From positions 186,001 to 250,000 of the forward strand of contig CANLQO010000002.1 in the NCBI GenBank assembly GCA_947493335.1: a stretch of DNA of 64,000 nt. Reading direction: 5' to 3'. The number at the start of each line of letters is the position of its first letter. Positions within the stretch are counted from its first letter, which is position 1. The translations under genes were made by a program, and so were the position numbers. The notes beneath the pieces were generated by a model. The model did not search any database and was not told the DNA's origin. It saw only the letters and a program-made list of their open reading frames with translations. Below, one piece after another: positions 8,378 to 16,886 of the stretch. This DNA is from an uncultured Paracoccaceae bacterium. Its GTDB lineage: Bacteria; Pseudomonadota; Alphaproteobacteria; Rhodobacterales; Rhodobacteraceae.

Positions 8378-9880
8378 ATGAAACTCTCTCGCTTTGCCCT
8401 GCCGTTTACCCTGATTCCTGCCACGGCCTTCGCCGATGTCACTCCACAGGATGTCTGGGACAATATGTCCGCCGCCTATGCCGCTGGTGGCATGACCCTC
8501 GAAGGCACGCCAACCGCCGACGGCAATGCACTGTCGATCACCGATGCCGTGCTGCGTGTGACCTACCCGGTTGTAGGCGGCAGCGCGACACTGACCATGC
8601 CTGCCTTTACGCTGACAGCCCAAGGTGATGGCACCGTGGCGATTACGACGCCCGCGACTTATGTGATGGAACTCGCCGCGGACATTCCCGGCGAAGACGG
8701 TTTGATTTCTGCCGATATCACTTTGGCGCAAACGGGTGCCAGCAGCGTCGCCTCTGGTGACCCTGGCGACGTCACCTACACCAGCAGTGCCGACACGCTC
8801 GACATGCTGGTCAATGATTTGCAGGTCCCCGGTGAAGAGGTCACATTTGACCTTGAGCTCACCAGCGCTGGCTACAGCGGCACGACCCGCATCACAGAAG
8901 GCGAAAACGTAACCATCGTTACCGACATGCTCAATGGCGCGGCAGACACCAAGTTCGTCGTTGAAGCCGGACCCATCCGACAGGAAAGTACAAATTCCGG
9001 GGCAGAGCTGACCACAAAAGCCACCATCGTCTTGCCACCTGACATGAACATCCTTGATTTGACCCCGGCACTCTTGGCAGGCCTGTCGGTCACAGCGTCC
9101 AGCGTGGCTGGCCCCTCTTCCGGCACATCGCTCAGCTACATGGATGGCGAATTGACAACCGAGCAGGTGCAGTCAGCAGGCAATGTCACAAGCACCTTCT
9201 CTATGGATGCTTCCGGCCTGCGCGCCGAAGCGGCAGCGGACGGTTTTGATTTCACAATGACGGATCAAAACGTCATGCCATTCCCGATTTCGGCTTCCGG
9301 CAACGCCCTGACGGCTGATTTCGCCATCCCGCTTGTGGCCCAAGACACCGCGCAAGACTTCAAATATGCCTTTAGTCTTGAAGGCATCACAATAGACGAA
9401 CAGCTCTGGTCGATCTTCGACGCGGGCAACGCGCTCGATCACAGCCCCATCGACCTGACGATTGACCTCTCAGGTAGCTTGCTGTGGGGCCTGAACCTGC
9501 TCAACTTTGAAGAACTGGCAGCGCTTGAGGATGCTCCTCTGCCACCGATCATGCCAGAATCTGTCTCGATCAACACCATCGCCGTCTCGGCGTTTGGTGC
9601 GACCGCCAATGCGATCGGCGCTTTCACATTTGACGCCACAGACTTTCAGACCATTCCCGGCATGCCGCGGCCCGAGGGCACGGCGACCGTGACCGCGACC
9701 GGCGTCAATGCGGTCATCGACCAATTGATCGCTGCCGGTTTTGTTGCGGAAGAGGATGCCATGATGCCGCGCATGATGATGGGCATGTTCGCCCGCACCG
9801 TTGGCGAAGATCAGTTGGAAACCGTGGTTGAGGTCAACGCCGAGGGTCACGTCATTGTCAACGGCCAGCGGATGCGTTGA
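8378..9880 (+). CDS. DUF2125 domain protein, second of a tandem pair
   Basis: 500 residues with signal peptide (ATAFA before DVTPQDVWDNM). It aligns end to end with the preceding protein: the mature start DVT..DVW.N, the strands DGTVAIT, the INTIAVSAFGATANAIGAFTFD region and the C-terminus PRMMMGMFARTVGEDQ to VIVNGQRMR all correspond. The overall identity looks moderate in the middle and high at the end, as in an old tandem duplication. Only a hairpin and a 61-bp gap separate the two, so they are probably one transcript. The last 23 bases overlap the convergent kinase-like gene. Function unknown. Confidence 0.85.
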   Translation: MKLSRFALPFTLIPATAFADVTPQDVWDNMSAAYAAGGMTLEGTPTADGNALSITDAVLRVTYPVVGGSATLTMPAFTLTAQGDGTVAITTPATYVMELAADIPGEDGLISADITLAQTGASSVASGDPGDVTYTSSADTLDMLVNDLQVPGEEVTFDLELTSAGYSGTTRITEGENVTIVTDMLNGAADTKFVVEAGPIRQESTNSGAELTTKATIVLPPDMNILDLTPALLAGLSVTASSVAGPSSGTSLSYMDGELTTEQVQSAGNVTSTFSMDASGLRAEAAADGFDFTMTDQNVMPFPISASGNALTADFAIPLVAQDTAQDFKYAFSLEGITIDEQLWSIFDAGNALDHSPIDLTIDLSGSLLWGLNLLNFEELAALEDAPLPPIMPESVSINTIAVSAFGATANAIGAFTFDATDFQTIPGMPRPEGTATVTATGVNAVIDQLIAAGFVAEEDAMMPRMMMGMFARTVGEDQLETVVEVNAEGHVIVNGQRMR

Positions 9881-10361
9881 CCTTTCGGATGGCGGCATTG
9901 ATGTCCGCCGCCGAACGACACTGCAAGACAGGGGCGCTGGTTCCGGCCAGCGCCTTTGATATTTCCGCACGGAATATCTGATCACGCCGAAGACTGCGCC
10001 AGCCAAATAGATACTGCGGCAAGACTCTATCTACATTGCCCTCAGGTAATTCGGTTCTGGTTGTCCCCCGATGTTGCCAAGGTCGCTTTGCCAACCGCCA
10101 AGCTCGCCGCCACACTGGCGGATCAAGCCAGATCACAGCCTCCGCCCTTGGCAAAGCAGTTGGCAGCAGGCTTGGCCCGCCTTCAATAATCCATTTGTCT
10201 TGGGCGACAACTTCTGCCAACGCGGCGTCAATCTCTTTTCTTGGCCGCTGCACCCAATCCTTGGTCAACTTGATTGCGTCATAGGATACTGCGCCTCCCA
10301 GCCTTGCCGCCAAATGCGACTTCCCGGCCCCATTGGCACCTGTGATGATGATGCGATGCAT
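9858..10361 (-). CDS. P-loop AAA/adenylate-kinase-like protein (topology-modulation/FlaR-like)
   Basis: 167 residues from the ATG at 10361, preceded by GGAGG; longer in-frame starts lack such a site. Walker A is GANGAGKS at about residues 8-15, and IIEGG and VIWLDPP represent the Walker-B-like strand. An arginine-rich lid follows (RRAWRLAKRPW). The pattern matches the small P-loop proteins annotated as DNA topology modulation protein FlaR or adenylate-kinase-like. They probably phosphorylate a small molecule or nucleotide; the substrate is unknown. It converges with the second DUF2125 gene, overlapping it by 23 bases, and is divergent from pmbA. Confidence 0.7.
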   Translation of the reverse strand: MHRIIITGANGAGKSHLAARLGGAVSYDAIKLTKDWVQRPRKEIDAALAEVVAQDKWIIEGGPSLLPTALPRAEAVIWLDPPVWRRAWRLAKRPWQHRGTTRTELPEGNVDRVLPQYLFGWRSLRRDQIFRAEISKALAGTSAPVLQCRSAADINAAIRKVNASAGR

Positions 10362-10511
10362 CCGGCCTCCGGCAATCAACGCTGCGCCGACACGCCCGGA
10401 CTTGATAACGCGACCCTTCACGATCTGCCAAGGACCATGCCGCCGATCGACCCTCTGCCCTTGCGGGTTGGTCGCCATCGGACTACCTCAGTGGACAACA
10501 AAGGGAAGCCC

Positions 10512-11855
10512 ATGACCGAACTTTCTGAACTGACCCAACGCCTGCTGGACGAAGCCCGCGCCGCGGGTGCGGATGCCTCTGATGCAATTGCCGTCGACGG
10601 CACTTCTGTTTCAATCGACGTGCGGGGCGGTGCGCTTGAACATGCTGACCGCTCTGAAGGGATTGAGGTTGGGCTGCGCGTGCTGATCGGGAACCGACAG
10701 GCTTGTGTATCCTCATCCGACACCAAGCCGGACACATTGCGCACCATGGCTGAACGCGCTGTCGCCATGGCCCAGATCGCGCCAGAGGACCCCTATGCTG
10801 GGCTGGCAGAGGCCGCACAGCTGGCCGTTGATACGGCAACCGACCGGCTCGAACTTTTTGATCCCACGCCCGAACCCGAACCTGCCGATTTGCAGGACGA
10901 TGCCGCCCGTGCCGAAGCAGCAGCGTTGGCCAATCCCGGTGTCAGTCAGGTTCAGCAATCCAGCGCGGGCTATTCCCGGCGCCGCATTCACTTGTCTGCA
11001 ACCAACGGTTTTGACGCCGGTTACACCCGCACTGATCGGGGCATTTCCTGCCTTGCGATCACTGGCACCGGCACCGACATGGAACGCGACTACGACTACG
11101 ATAGCCGCATCTTTCAGGCTGACTTGCGCGACGCGGCAGAAATCGGCCGCACCGCCGCTGAACGGGCCGTGGCGCGCGCCGGTGCGACACGTCCCAAAAC
11201 CGGCGCTTATCCGGTGATGTTCGACGAACGGATCGCCTCTTCTCTGATCGGCCACTTGCTGCAAGCCGTCTCAGGCGCTGCCATTGCGCGCGGTTCCAGT
11301 TGGTTGCGCGATGCGCTTGGCGAACAGGTCCTGCCGACAGGTCTTTCGGTCATCGAGGATCCGCACCGTGCGCGCACCTCAGGCTCCAAACTTTTTGACG
11401 CCGAAGGCCTGCCGACCGCGCAGCGGGCCATCGTTGATAACGGAGTGCTCATGGGTTGGACTCTGGATTTGGCCAACGGTCGCAAGCTTGGCATGCCATC
11501 AACCGCGAATGCCGCGCGCGGCACGTCTGCACCGCCCTCTCCCAGCCTTACCAACGTCGCATTGACCCAGGGCGAAAAGACACGCGACGCGCTCATTGCA
11601 GACATGGGCACGGGGCTGCTTGTGACGTCAATGATCGGCTCTACCATCAACCCCAACACCGGCGACTACTCGCGCGGTGCCTCTGGCTTTTGGGTCCAGA
11701 ATGGAGAAATCACCCACCCGGTGAATGAAATTACTGTAGCAGGCAACCTGCGCGATATGTTGATGAACATCACCCCCGCCAATGATGCCCGCACGCACCT
11801 CAGCCGTGTGGTGCCGTCGCTTCTGGTCGAAGGCCTCACCCTTGCCGGAGACTGA
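10512..11855 (+). CDS. pmbA: TldD/PmbA family metalloprotease subunit (PmbA/TldE)
   Basis: 447 residues from the ATG at 10512, the standard length for PmbA; the frame is open upstream but that part runs through the divergent gene's leader. It shows the family pattern: an N-terminal domain with VSIDVRGGALEHADRSEGIEVGLRV, the central RAGATRPKTGAYPVMFDERIASSLIGH, and the C-terminal glycine/Ser-rich ASGFWVQNGEITHPVNEITVAGNL. In E. coli TldD and TldE form a heterodimeric protease acting on microcin B17 precursor and CcdA; TldE lacks the HExxxH zinc site, which is also not seen here. The partner tldD is not in this window. cysQ follows with an overlap. Confidence 0.9.
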   Translation: MTELSELTQRLLDEARAAGADASDAIAVDGTSVSIDVRGGALEHADRSEGIEVGLRVLIGNRQACVSSSDTKPDTLRTMAERAVAMAQIAPEDPYAGLAEAAQLAVDTATDRLELFDPTPEPEPADLQDDAARAEAAALANPGVSQVQQSSAGYSRRRIHLSATNGFDAGYTRTDRGISCLAITGTGTDMERDYDYDSRIFQADLRDAAEIGRTAAERAVARAGATRPKTGAYPVMFDERIASSLIGHLLQAVSGAAIARGSSWLRDALGEQVLPTGLSVIEDPHRARTSGSKLFDAEGLPTAQRAIVDNGVLMGWTLDLANGRKLGMPSTANAARGTSAPPSPSLTNVALTQGEKTRDALIADMGTGLLVTSMIGSTINPNTGDYSRGASGFWVQNGEITHPVNEITVAGNLRDMLMNITPANDARTHLSRVVPSLLVEGLTLAGD

Positions 11856-12615
11856 CGTTGACCTTCTCATCGCCGCCGCACGCCGCGCCGGTGACATCGC
11901 CAAATCACACTTCGGTCAAAGCCCGCAGATCTGGGACAAGGCTGACAACGCGGGTCCCGTGACCGCTGCTGATCTTGCGGTCAACGCAATGCTGCACGAC
12001 ATGCTGCGCGCTGCCCGGCCTGACTATGGCTGGCTGTCCGAGGAGGACGAGGACAGCGCCGCGCGCCTCTCTTCCAAACGGCTGTTTGTCGTTGACCCGA
12101 TTGACGGCACCCGTGCCTTTATTGAGGGCGGCAAGGATTGGGGACACTCCATTGCCATAGTCGAAGATGGAACGCCCATTGCCGCCGTGGTCGCGATGCC
12201 GATGCGTGATCAGGTCTACAGCGCCGAACTGGGCGGCGGCGCATTTCTGAACGCCACACCAATCCGCGCCAGCATTGAACCCGACCCCGCCCGCACTGCT
12301 GTGCTGACCGCAAAGCCGAACCTTGATGCCCGGTTTTGGCAGGACGGGGCGCCGCCACCTTTCAAGCGGACATTCCGGTCATCCCTGGCCTACCGCATGG
12401 CGCTCTCGGCCTCGGGCCGGTTTGACGCAATGCTGACCCTGCGCCCCACCTGGGAATGGGATATCGCGGCCGGCACCCTTTTGGTGACAGAGGCAGGTGG
12501 CGTGGTCACTGACCACACCGGTGCCGACCTGCGCTTTAACAATGCGCATCCGCAAAACCCCAGCGTGCTTGCCGGTGGCGCGGTCCACGCGCAACTTCTG
12601 TCCGCGCTGGCCTAG
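11842..12615 (+). CDS. cysQ: Inositol-monophosphatase family 3'(2'),5'-bisphosphate nucleotidase, CysQ-like
   Basis: 257 residues starting at a TTG (11842), chosen because GAAGG lies eight bases upstream and the product then begins PETDVDLLIAAARRAG as expected; the gene overlaps pmbA by 14 bases. Metal-binding motifs of the IMPase fold are intact: WLSEEDED, DPIDGTRAFIEG and the C-terminal WEWDIAAGTLLVTEAGG. CysQ-type enzymes remove phosphate from PAP formed during sulfate assimilation or from inositol phosphates. Without biochemical data the two cannot be separated, but the DPIDGTRAF motif favours CysQ. Confidence 0.85.
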   Translation: MPETDVDLLIAAARRAGDIAKSHFGQSPQIWDKADNAGPVTAADLAVNAMLHDMLRAARPDYGWLSEEDEDSAARLSSKRLFVVDPIDGTRAFIEGGKDWGHSIAIVEDGTPIAAVVAMPMRDQVYSAELGGGAFLNATPIRASIEPDPARTAVLTAKPNLDARFWQDGAPPPFKRTFRSSLAYRMALSASGRFDAMLTLRPTWEWDIAAGTLLVTEAGGVVTDHTGADLRFNNAHPQNPSVLAGGAVHAQLLSALA

Positions 12616-12704
12616 GCAACACCTAATCCACGCGGCAGATTTAGCGCCCGCCTCCAAGGAAGTCCCGCAGGAAGCCCCTTTTTGGCCGATCACCACTTCG
12701 CACG

Positions 12705-12956
12705 TCAGTTTGTGGTCATTCCGGCAATCATCGCACAGAGCGCCACAAGATGAACAAGCATCAGCGCCTTGTCATTCCACAGCGCACCGACAGCGAACCA
12801 CCCGACAACGCCGACAATGAAAAGATAAAGGTTCCACGGCGTCCATCCGAACCCTGTTGCCGTGTATCCCATGATCTGAACCACCGAGGCACCCCATTTG
12901 ACCGCAAAGACAAGACGTTCGTGTGACGGGTGGTGGGCGACAACATCAGACGGCAC
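12705..12956 (-). CDS. Small two-helix membrane protein (DUF6552-like)
   Basis: 83 residues from a GTG at 12954-12956 that lies inside the end of the upstream SDR gene, overlapping it by 11 bases. It has an N-terminal soluble segment (HPSHERLVFAVKW) and two or three hydrophobic helices (about residues 20-32, 41-60 and 65-80) with GWTPWNLYLFIVGVVGWF and GALWNDKALMLVHLVAL. Small proteins with this WTPWNLY...GALWNDRA pattern are common in Rhodobacteraceae and I recall them as DUF6552, but no function is known. Co-translation with the SDR is likely. Confidence 0.65.
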   Translation of the reverse strand: MPSDVVAHHPSHERLVFAVKWGASVVQIMGYTATGFGWTPWNLYLFIVGVVGWFAVGALWNDKALMLVHLVALCAMIAGMTTN

Positions 12957-13650
12957 GCGTCAACCCTCCGTCAAGTCGCAGGTTTTGGCCGGTCATGTAG
13001 CCACCATCCTCCGAAGCAAGCCACGACACGAGCGATGAGACCTCGGATACATGCCCATAGCGTCCCAAAGGAATGCGCGCCTTGCGGTTGTCTGCTTCGG
13101 GCAAACTGTCAATAAACCCGGGAAGAACATTGTTCATCCGGATATTCATGGGGGCGTACTTGTCCGCGTAAAGCTTGGTGAACGCGGCAAGCCCGGCCCG
13201 AAAAACCCCTGATGTCGGGAAAAGCGGGTCGGGTTCAAACGCCGCAAATGTTGAAATGTTGATGATAGAACCCCCGCCCTGTGCCTGCATCGCTGGCGTC
13301 ACCAGCCGTGCCGGGCGGATCACATTCATCAGATACACCTCCATGCCGTGATGCCAGTCATCGTCAGTGATCTCCAGAACCGGACCTTTCGGTCCATGAC
13401 CGGCAGAATTGACAAGGACATCGATGCGGCCCCATCGGTCCACCGCACCCTTAACCAATGCGGTCAAAGCGTCGTCATCAAGATTTGAACCGGTGACCCC
13501 AAAGCCGCCAAGTTCGTCGCCAAGCGCCTCGCCCTTACCAGAGGAGGAGAGGACACCGACCTTGAAACCATCGCCTGCCAACTTTCGGGCGACATCTGCG
13601 CCCATGCCGCTTCCACCTGCCGTGATCAAGGCTACTTTTTCTACTGTCAT
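12946..13650 (-). CDS. SDR-fold protein lacking the catalytic Tyr-Lys pair
   Basis: 234 residues. The ATG at 13650 is used because AGAGGA lies eight bases upstream; a TTG two codons earlier is in frame. The Rossmann part is normal (ITAGGSGMG at the nucleotide site, NSAG, INIS, a C-terminal GYMTGQNLRLDGG). Where the catalytic YxxxK is expected, the protein reads SGVFRAGLAAF, with Ser for Tyr and Arg for Lys. Either it catalyses another reaction or it is a binding/regulatory SDR. It is transcribed divergently from a LysR regulator and its start codon overlaps one of three copies of the putative operator half-site. Confidence 0.8.
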   Translation of the reverse strand: MTVEKVALITAGGSGMGADVARKLAGDGFKVGVLSSSGKGEALGDELGGFGVTGSNLDDDALTALVKGAVDRWGRIDVLVNSAGHGPKGPVLEITDDDWHHGMEVYLMNVIRPARLVTPAMQAQGGGSIINISTFAAFEPDPLFPTSGVFRAGLAAFTKLYADKYAPMNIRMNNVLPGFIDSLPEADNRKARIPLGRYGHVSEVSSLVSWLASEDGGYMTGQNLRLDGGLTRAV

Positions 13651-13724
13651 TTTCAATATCCTCTCGCGTTTGGTAACTACATGCTTGAAGATGGGCGATG
13701 AATCGATTGAGAATTGATGTTTCG

Positions 13725-13747
13725 TGACAGTAGAATTACTACTGTCA
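13725..13747. promoter_or_regulatory. Palindromic operator candidate between SDR and LysR genes
   Basis: Perfect 9-bp arms TGACAGTAG (13725-13733) and CTACTGTCA (13739-13747) are separated by AATTA, ending one base before the LysR ATG. The same CTACTGTCAT string recurs at 13641-13650 over the SDR start codon. LysR proteins bind interrupted palindromes, usually in the shared promoter region, so this is the obvious site for the adjacent regulator. Its closeness to the LysR start would suit autorepression. Confidence 0.6.
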
Positions 13748-13748
13748 T

Positions 13749-14630
13749 ATGGCTGAACTTCCTCCCCTCAACAGCCTGCGAGCTTTTGATGTCGCAGGGC
13801 GCCGCCTGAGTTTTCGCGCCGCAGCAGACGAACTTGGTGTGACACAAGGGGCTGTCGCCCAGCAGGTCCGTCAATTAGAGGCGCGGCTGGGTATGGTCCT
13901 GTTTGAAAGAGTGCCTAATGGCCTTTCGTTCACGGCTGTTGGACGCAGCTATCATAGCCGGATCGCCGCAGTGTTTGCCGAGCTGCGCGCAGCAACGGCC
14001 GAATTGAAACCAGAGCCGAACAAAGTCCTGATCAGCGTCACACCAACCTTTGCCGCAAAATGGCTGATCCCCAATCTGCCTGATTTCACCACCGCGCATC
14101 CTCAGGTCGATCTCCGCATCTTGGCGACAGAAAAGGTGTCGAGTTTTCATAGCGATGGCATCGACCTTGCAGTCCGTCAGGGCTCACCACCGTTTGGCGC
14201 CTCACTCTCTGTGACGCATCTATTCAAACAAGCGCTTGTCGCGGTGGCGGCTCCACATCTTATCGGCAAAGCGGTCCGGTCAGACGACCTCCAGCTACTT
14301 TCCAAGCTGCCAAAGATACACGACACGCACGATCTTTGGCCCGGATATCTTGCCTTTCTTGGCACACCAGACGCATCGCAGCGTGGATTGCGCCTCAGCC
14401 AAACGTCCCTCGCCGTTGACGCGGCGATTGCGGGCCAAGGCGCAGCACTTGTCAGCCGTTTTCTGGTCGCTCATGACCTCGCCGCGGACCGATTGGTGGA
14501 GATCGGAAAAACCTGGGAGGCTGGCGGAAATGACTTCTACGTCCTCATGCAACGCCGCACAAAAACCAATCCTGCCGTAACGGCGGTGATGAACTGGCTG
14601 ATCGACCGCGCAGCAAGCGAAACGGGTTAG
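13749..14630 (+). CDS. LysR-family transcriptional regulator
   Basis: 293 residues. Residues 5-64 form the winged helix-turn-helix ([42 protein letters not shown]...LFERVPNGL) and residues 90-290 the periplasmic-binding-like effector domain ([26 protein letters not shown]). The GcvA-like effector start suggests that subgroup. It is divergent from the SDR/small membrane protein pair, with a perfect palindrome just upstream of its ATG, so it probably regulates both itself and the SDR. Inducer unknown. The last four bases overlap the convergent fabA. Confidence 0.92.
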   Translation: MAELPPLNSLRAFDVAGRRLSFRAAADELGVTQGAVAQQVRQLEARLGMVLFERVPNGLSFTAVGRSYHSRIAAVFAELRAATAELKPEPNKVLISVTPTFAAKWLIPNLPDFTTAHPQVDLRILATEKVSSFHSDGIDLAVRQGSPPFGASLSVTHLFKQALVAVAAPHLIGKAVRSDDLQLLSKLPKIHDTHDLWPGYLAFLGTPDASQRGLRLSQTSLAVDAAIAGQGAALVSRFLVAHDLAADRLVEIGKTWEAGGNDFYVLMQRRTKTNPAVTAVMNWLIDRAASETG

Positions 14631-15136
14631 CTTTCCGACAAAGCGACCTTCATGTCTTTGACCTGATAGATCACCTCGCCATCGGCCTCGACGATCCCAT
14701 CAGCGACACCCATTGTCAGGCGACGGGTCTGTAGCGCCTTGGTGAAATCGATCTTGTAGGTCAGCATTTTGCGGTCCGGGCGCACCATGCCGGTCAGCTT
14801 GACCTCTCCCACGCCCAGCGCATAACCGCGCCCCTGCCATCCACGCCAGCCGAGGTTGAAACCGGTCAGCTGCCACAGGCCGTCAAGGCCCAGACAGCCC
14901 GGCATGATCGGGTTGCCGGGGAAGTGGCAATCGAAGAACCACAGGTCAGGCGTGATATCGAATTCAGCCACCACGTGGCCCTTGCCGTGCGCGCCGCCGT
15001 CGCCCGAGATATCGGTGATCCGGTCCATCATCAGCATCGGCGGGGCAGGCAGTTGTGCATTGCCTTCGCCAAACAATTCGCCACGGGCGCAGGCCAGCAG
15101 GCCCTCTTTGTCGAAACTGGTGGGGAAATCGGCCAT
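14627..15136 (-). CDS. fabA: 3-hydroxydecanoyl-ACP dehydratase/isomerase FabA
   Basis: 169 residues from the ATG at 15136 (MADFPTSF), the usual FabA length; upstream in-frame codons would add 15 atypical residues. The hot-dog fold signature is complete: catalytic His in [14 protein letters not shown] and catalytic Asp in [13 protein letters not shown]. FabA dehydrates 3-hydroxydecanoyl-ACP and isomerises the product to the cis-3 form, the branch point to unsaturated fatty acids in the cytoplasm. The usual partner fabB is not next to it; LysR converges on its 3' end. Confidence 0.95.
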   Translation of the reverse strand: MADFPTSFDKEGLLACARGELFGEGNAQLPAPPMLMMDRITDISGDGGAHGKGHVVAEFDITPDLWFFDCHFPGNPIMPGCLGLDGLWQLTGFNLGWRGWQGRGYALGVGEVKLTGMVRPDRKMLTYKIDFTKALQTRRLTMGVADGIVEADGEVIYQVKDMKVALSES

Positions 15137-15210
15137 GATCGGGGGCTTTCTAGTTGTTTGCGCTTGTCCGACCACTACCACTAGCGGGAATGGCGGGGCA
15201 AGGGCCGCTG

Positions 15211-16761
15211 CTAAAGCCCGTGATTGTTGACCGTCTGGGCCTTGTCCAGAGCCCCATCCAGCAGATCACCTTTGCCCAGCAAGATCGCGAAGTTTGACAG
15301 ATCGCCAAACGTCCAGCCGAACAGGCGGCTGGGCACCAGTTCCAGCATAACCGCGTCGTCACGTTCGAATTTTGCGGCACTGCCGCCCATCGTAATGACT
15401 TCTTCCGCGGCGATGGCCTGCCATTGCGGTTCATAAAGTGCCCGCACCGGCGGGTGAAGCGCATCGGGGTCGCGGGCGTAGACATGCCGCGCGCGCAGGT
15501 CATGAAGGGCCGCGTATTCGGAATTACGCAGGGTACCCGTCACCCGCACCTTGCCCATGCCCTTGAGCACGCCGTTGTCGTAGATCGGCGCGTCGTGCTG
15601 AAGATCAAGGATCGGCTGCAGGATGCGATCGCGTTCCGCAAGAGTGAATGGAGTTGTTTCCGCGCGGCGACGGATCAACTCGGCCAGGGTTTCAAGAGAC
15701 GGCAGGACCGCATCAAGGGCCGCGATCCGCGACCCCTCTACCGCCACCTTGTCGGGCGCGGTGACCTTGCGATAGATCCGCAGGTCCCAGTGGATCTGGC
15801 CGATCAGTTCGGAGACAAAGATGCCAAGGGTCGGCCAATCAAACGGCAGCCAGGCTTCGTTGCTCAGATCAAAGCCCTGTCCCGGGAGGCGTTCGGCGAT
15901 TTCGGCCCGGCGCGTTTCCATATCGGATGGAACGACCTTGACTGGCCATCGGGGCGGCTGCAGACCCTGATCGCCCATCATTTGCAAGGCCTGATCATCG
16001 TAGCGACCAAAGCGGTAGTAGCGGAAAACCTGTCCGTAGGGGCGTTCGCGCTCTTGCCCCAGTTCGGTCGTTTGTAGGATCAGACCGTCGCCGAATTCCT
16101 CGTCCCCGCCAAAGAACAACAACCAGCCGCTGCGCGGACCTTGCCAGCCCCAGATGTCGGGCGGCAGGTGGTGGGCCGCAATCTGAGCATAGAACCTGGC
16201 GGGTTTGCCGTCGACGTCCGGCCAGGGCATGTCGGGCGGCAAGGACGGGTTGCCGCCGACCCAGCTGTCCGACGGCACGGGCGGGACAAGTACTTGCAAG
16301 CGGCAGGGTGCCGCGTCGACCTTGAGGTTGGCGATGGCATCACGCCGCGCGCGCTGTTGCGGAGTCATCGCGGCTTCTTGCGCCATGTTCCAGCGGCGAT
16401 AGGCCCTGCCATTTTCCTCTTTGGTCACGTTGCCCTGTCCGGTGATGTAGTCATAGACCATCTGCGCATCGGCGCGGTCGCCGGCGAAGGGCCGTGCAGT
16501 CTTGGCGCGGTCGGCCGACCGGCTGGGAACCGCGGCCCGTTTGCGCCCCCCCGGCAGATGCGGAGCAAGGTCGTTGCCCAGTACTTGTGCGACAAAGGCC
16601 AGGCCAACGCTGAAAATGAGCCCGATCACGGTCCAGGGAATGAATTCCGGGGCGTCGATGATCGGAGTGGTCCTTCGACCCGTCAGCAGCGCAAAACCAA
16701 TGATGCAGCCCAAGGCAAGGGCAACGGAGAAAAGATAAAGAATGCGCGCGAAGATGAGCAT
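15211..16761 (-). CDS. Membrane-anchored DUF1963 (YwqG-like) protein
   Basis: 516 residues from the ATG at 16761, preceded by AGGGAC; a longer frame to 16830 is less likely. Two membrane helices lie at the N-terminus ([25 protein letters not shown] and [23 protein letters not shown]), then a linker and the DUF1963 domain, recognised by [32 protein letters not shown] and [17 protein letters not shown]1963 proteins are generally soluble, so the anchor and a C-terminal extension of about 200 residues are notable. Function unknown. It is divergent from the desaturase gene with a 125-bp gap. Confidence 0.75.
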   Translation of the reverse strand: MLIFARILYLFSVALALGCIIGFALLTGRRTTPIIDAPEFIPWTVIGLIFSVGLAFVAQVLGNDLAPHLPGGRKRAAVPSRSADRAKTARPFAGDRADAQMVYDYITGQGNVTKEENGRAYRRWNMAQEAAMTPQQRARRDAIANLKVDAAPCRLQVLVPPVPSDSWVGGNPSLPPDMPWPDVDGKPARFYAQIAAHHLPPDIWGWQGPRSGWLLFFGGDEEFGDGLILQTTELGQERERPYGQVFRYYRFGRYDDQALQMMGDQGLQPPRWPVKVVPSDMETRRAEIAERLPGQGFDLSNEAWLPFDWPTLGIFVSELIGQIHWDLRIYRKVTAPDKVAVEGSRIAALDAVLPSLETLAELIRRRAETTPFTLAERDRILQPILDLQHDAPIYDNGVLKGMGKVRVTGTLRNSEYAALHDLRARHVYARDPDALHPPVRALYEPQWQAIAAEEVITMGGSAAKFERDDAVMLELVPSRLFGWTFGDLSNFAILLGKGDLLDGALDKAQTVNNHGL

Positions 16762-16886
16762 GAAACGTCCCTTTCGCGCAGGTTGCACCCCAAAATAGCA
16801 GCAGACATGACCGGTCTTGGGCAATTTCACGGCGACACTTGCGCAGGCGCAACCCGAGAGGCAGGATCATTGCAGGAGGTGCGAGG

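Noticed and set aside
10071-10511. Upstream extension of pmbA through the divergent kinase-like gene
   Set aside because: The standard PmbA start is at 10512; the extension has no family similarity and overlaps another gene.
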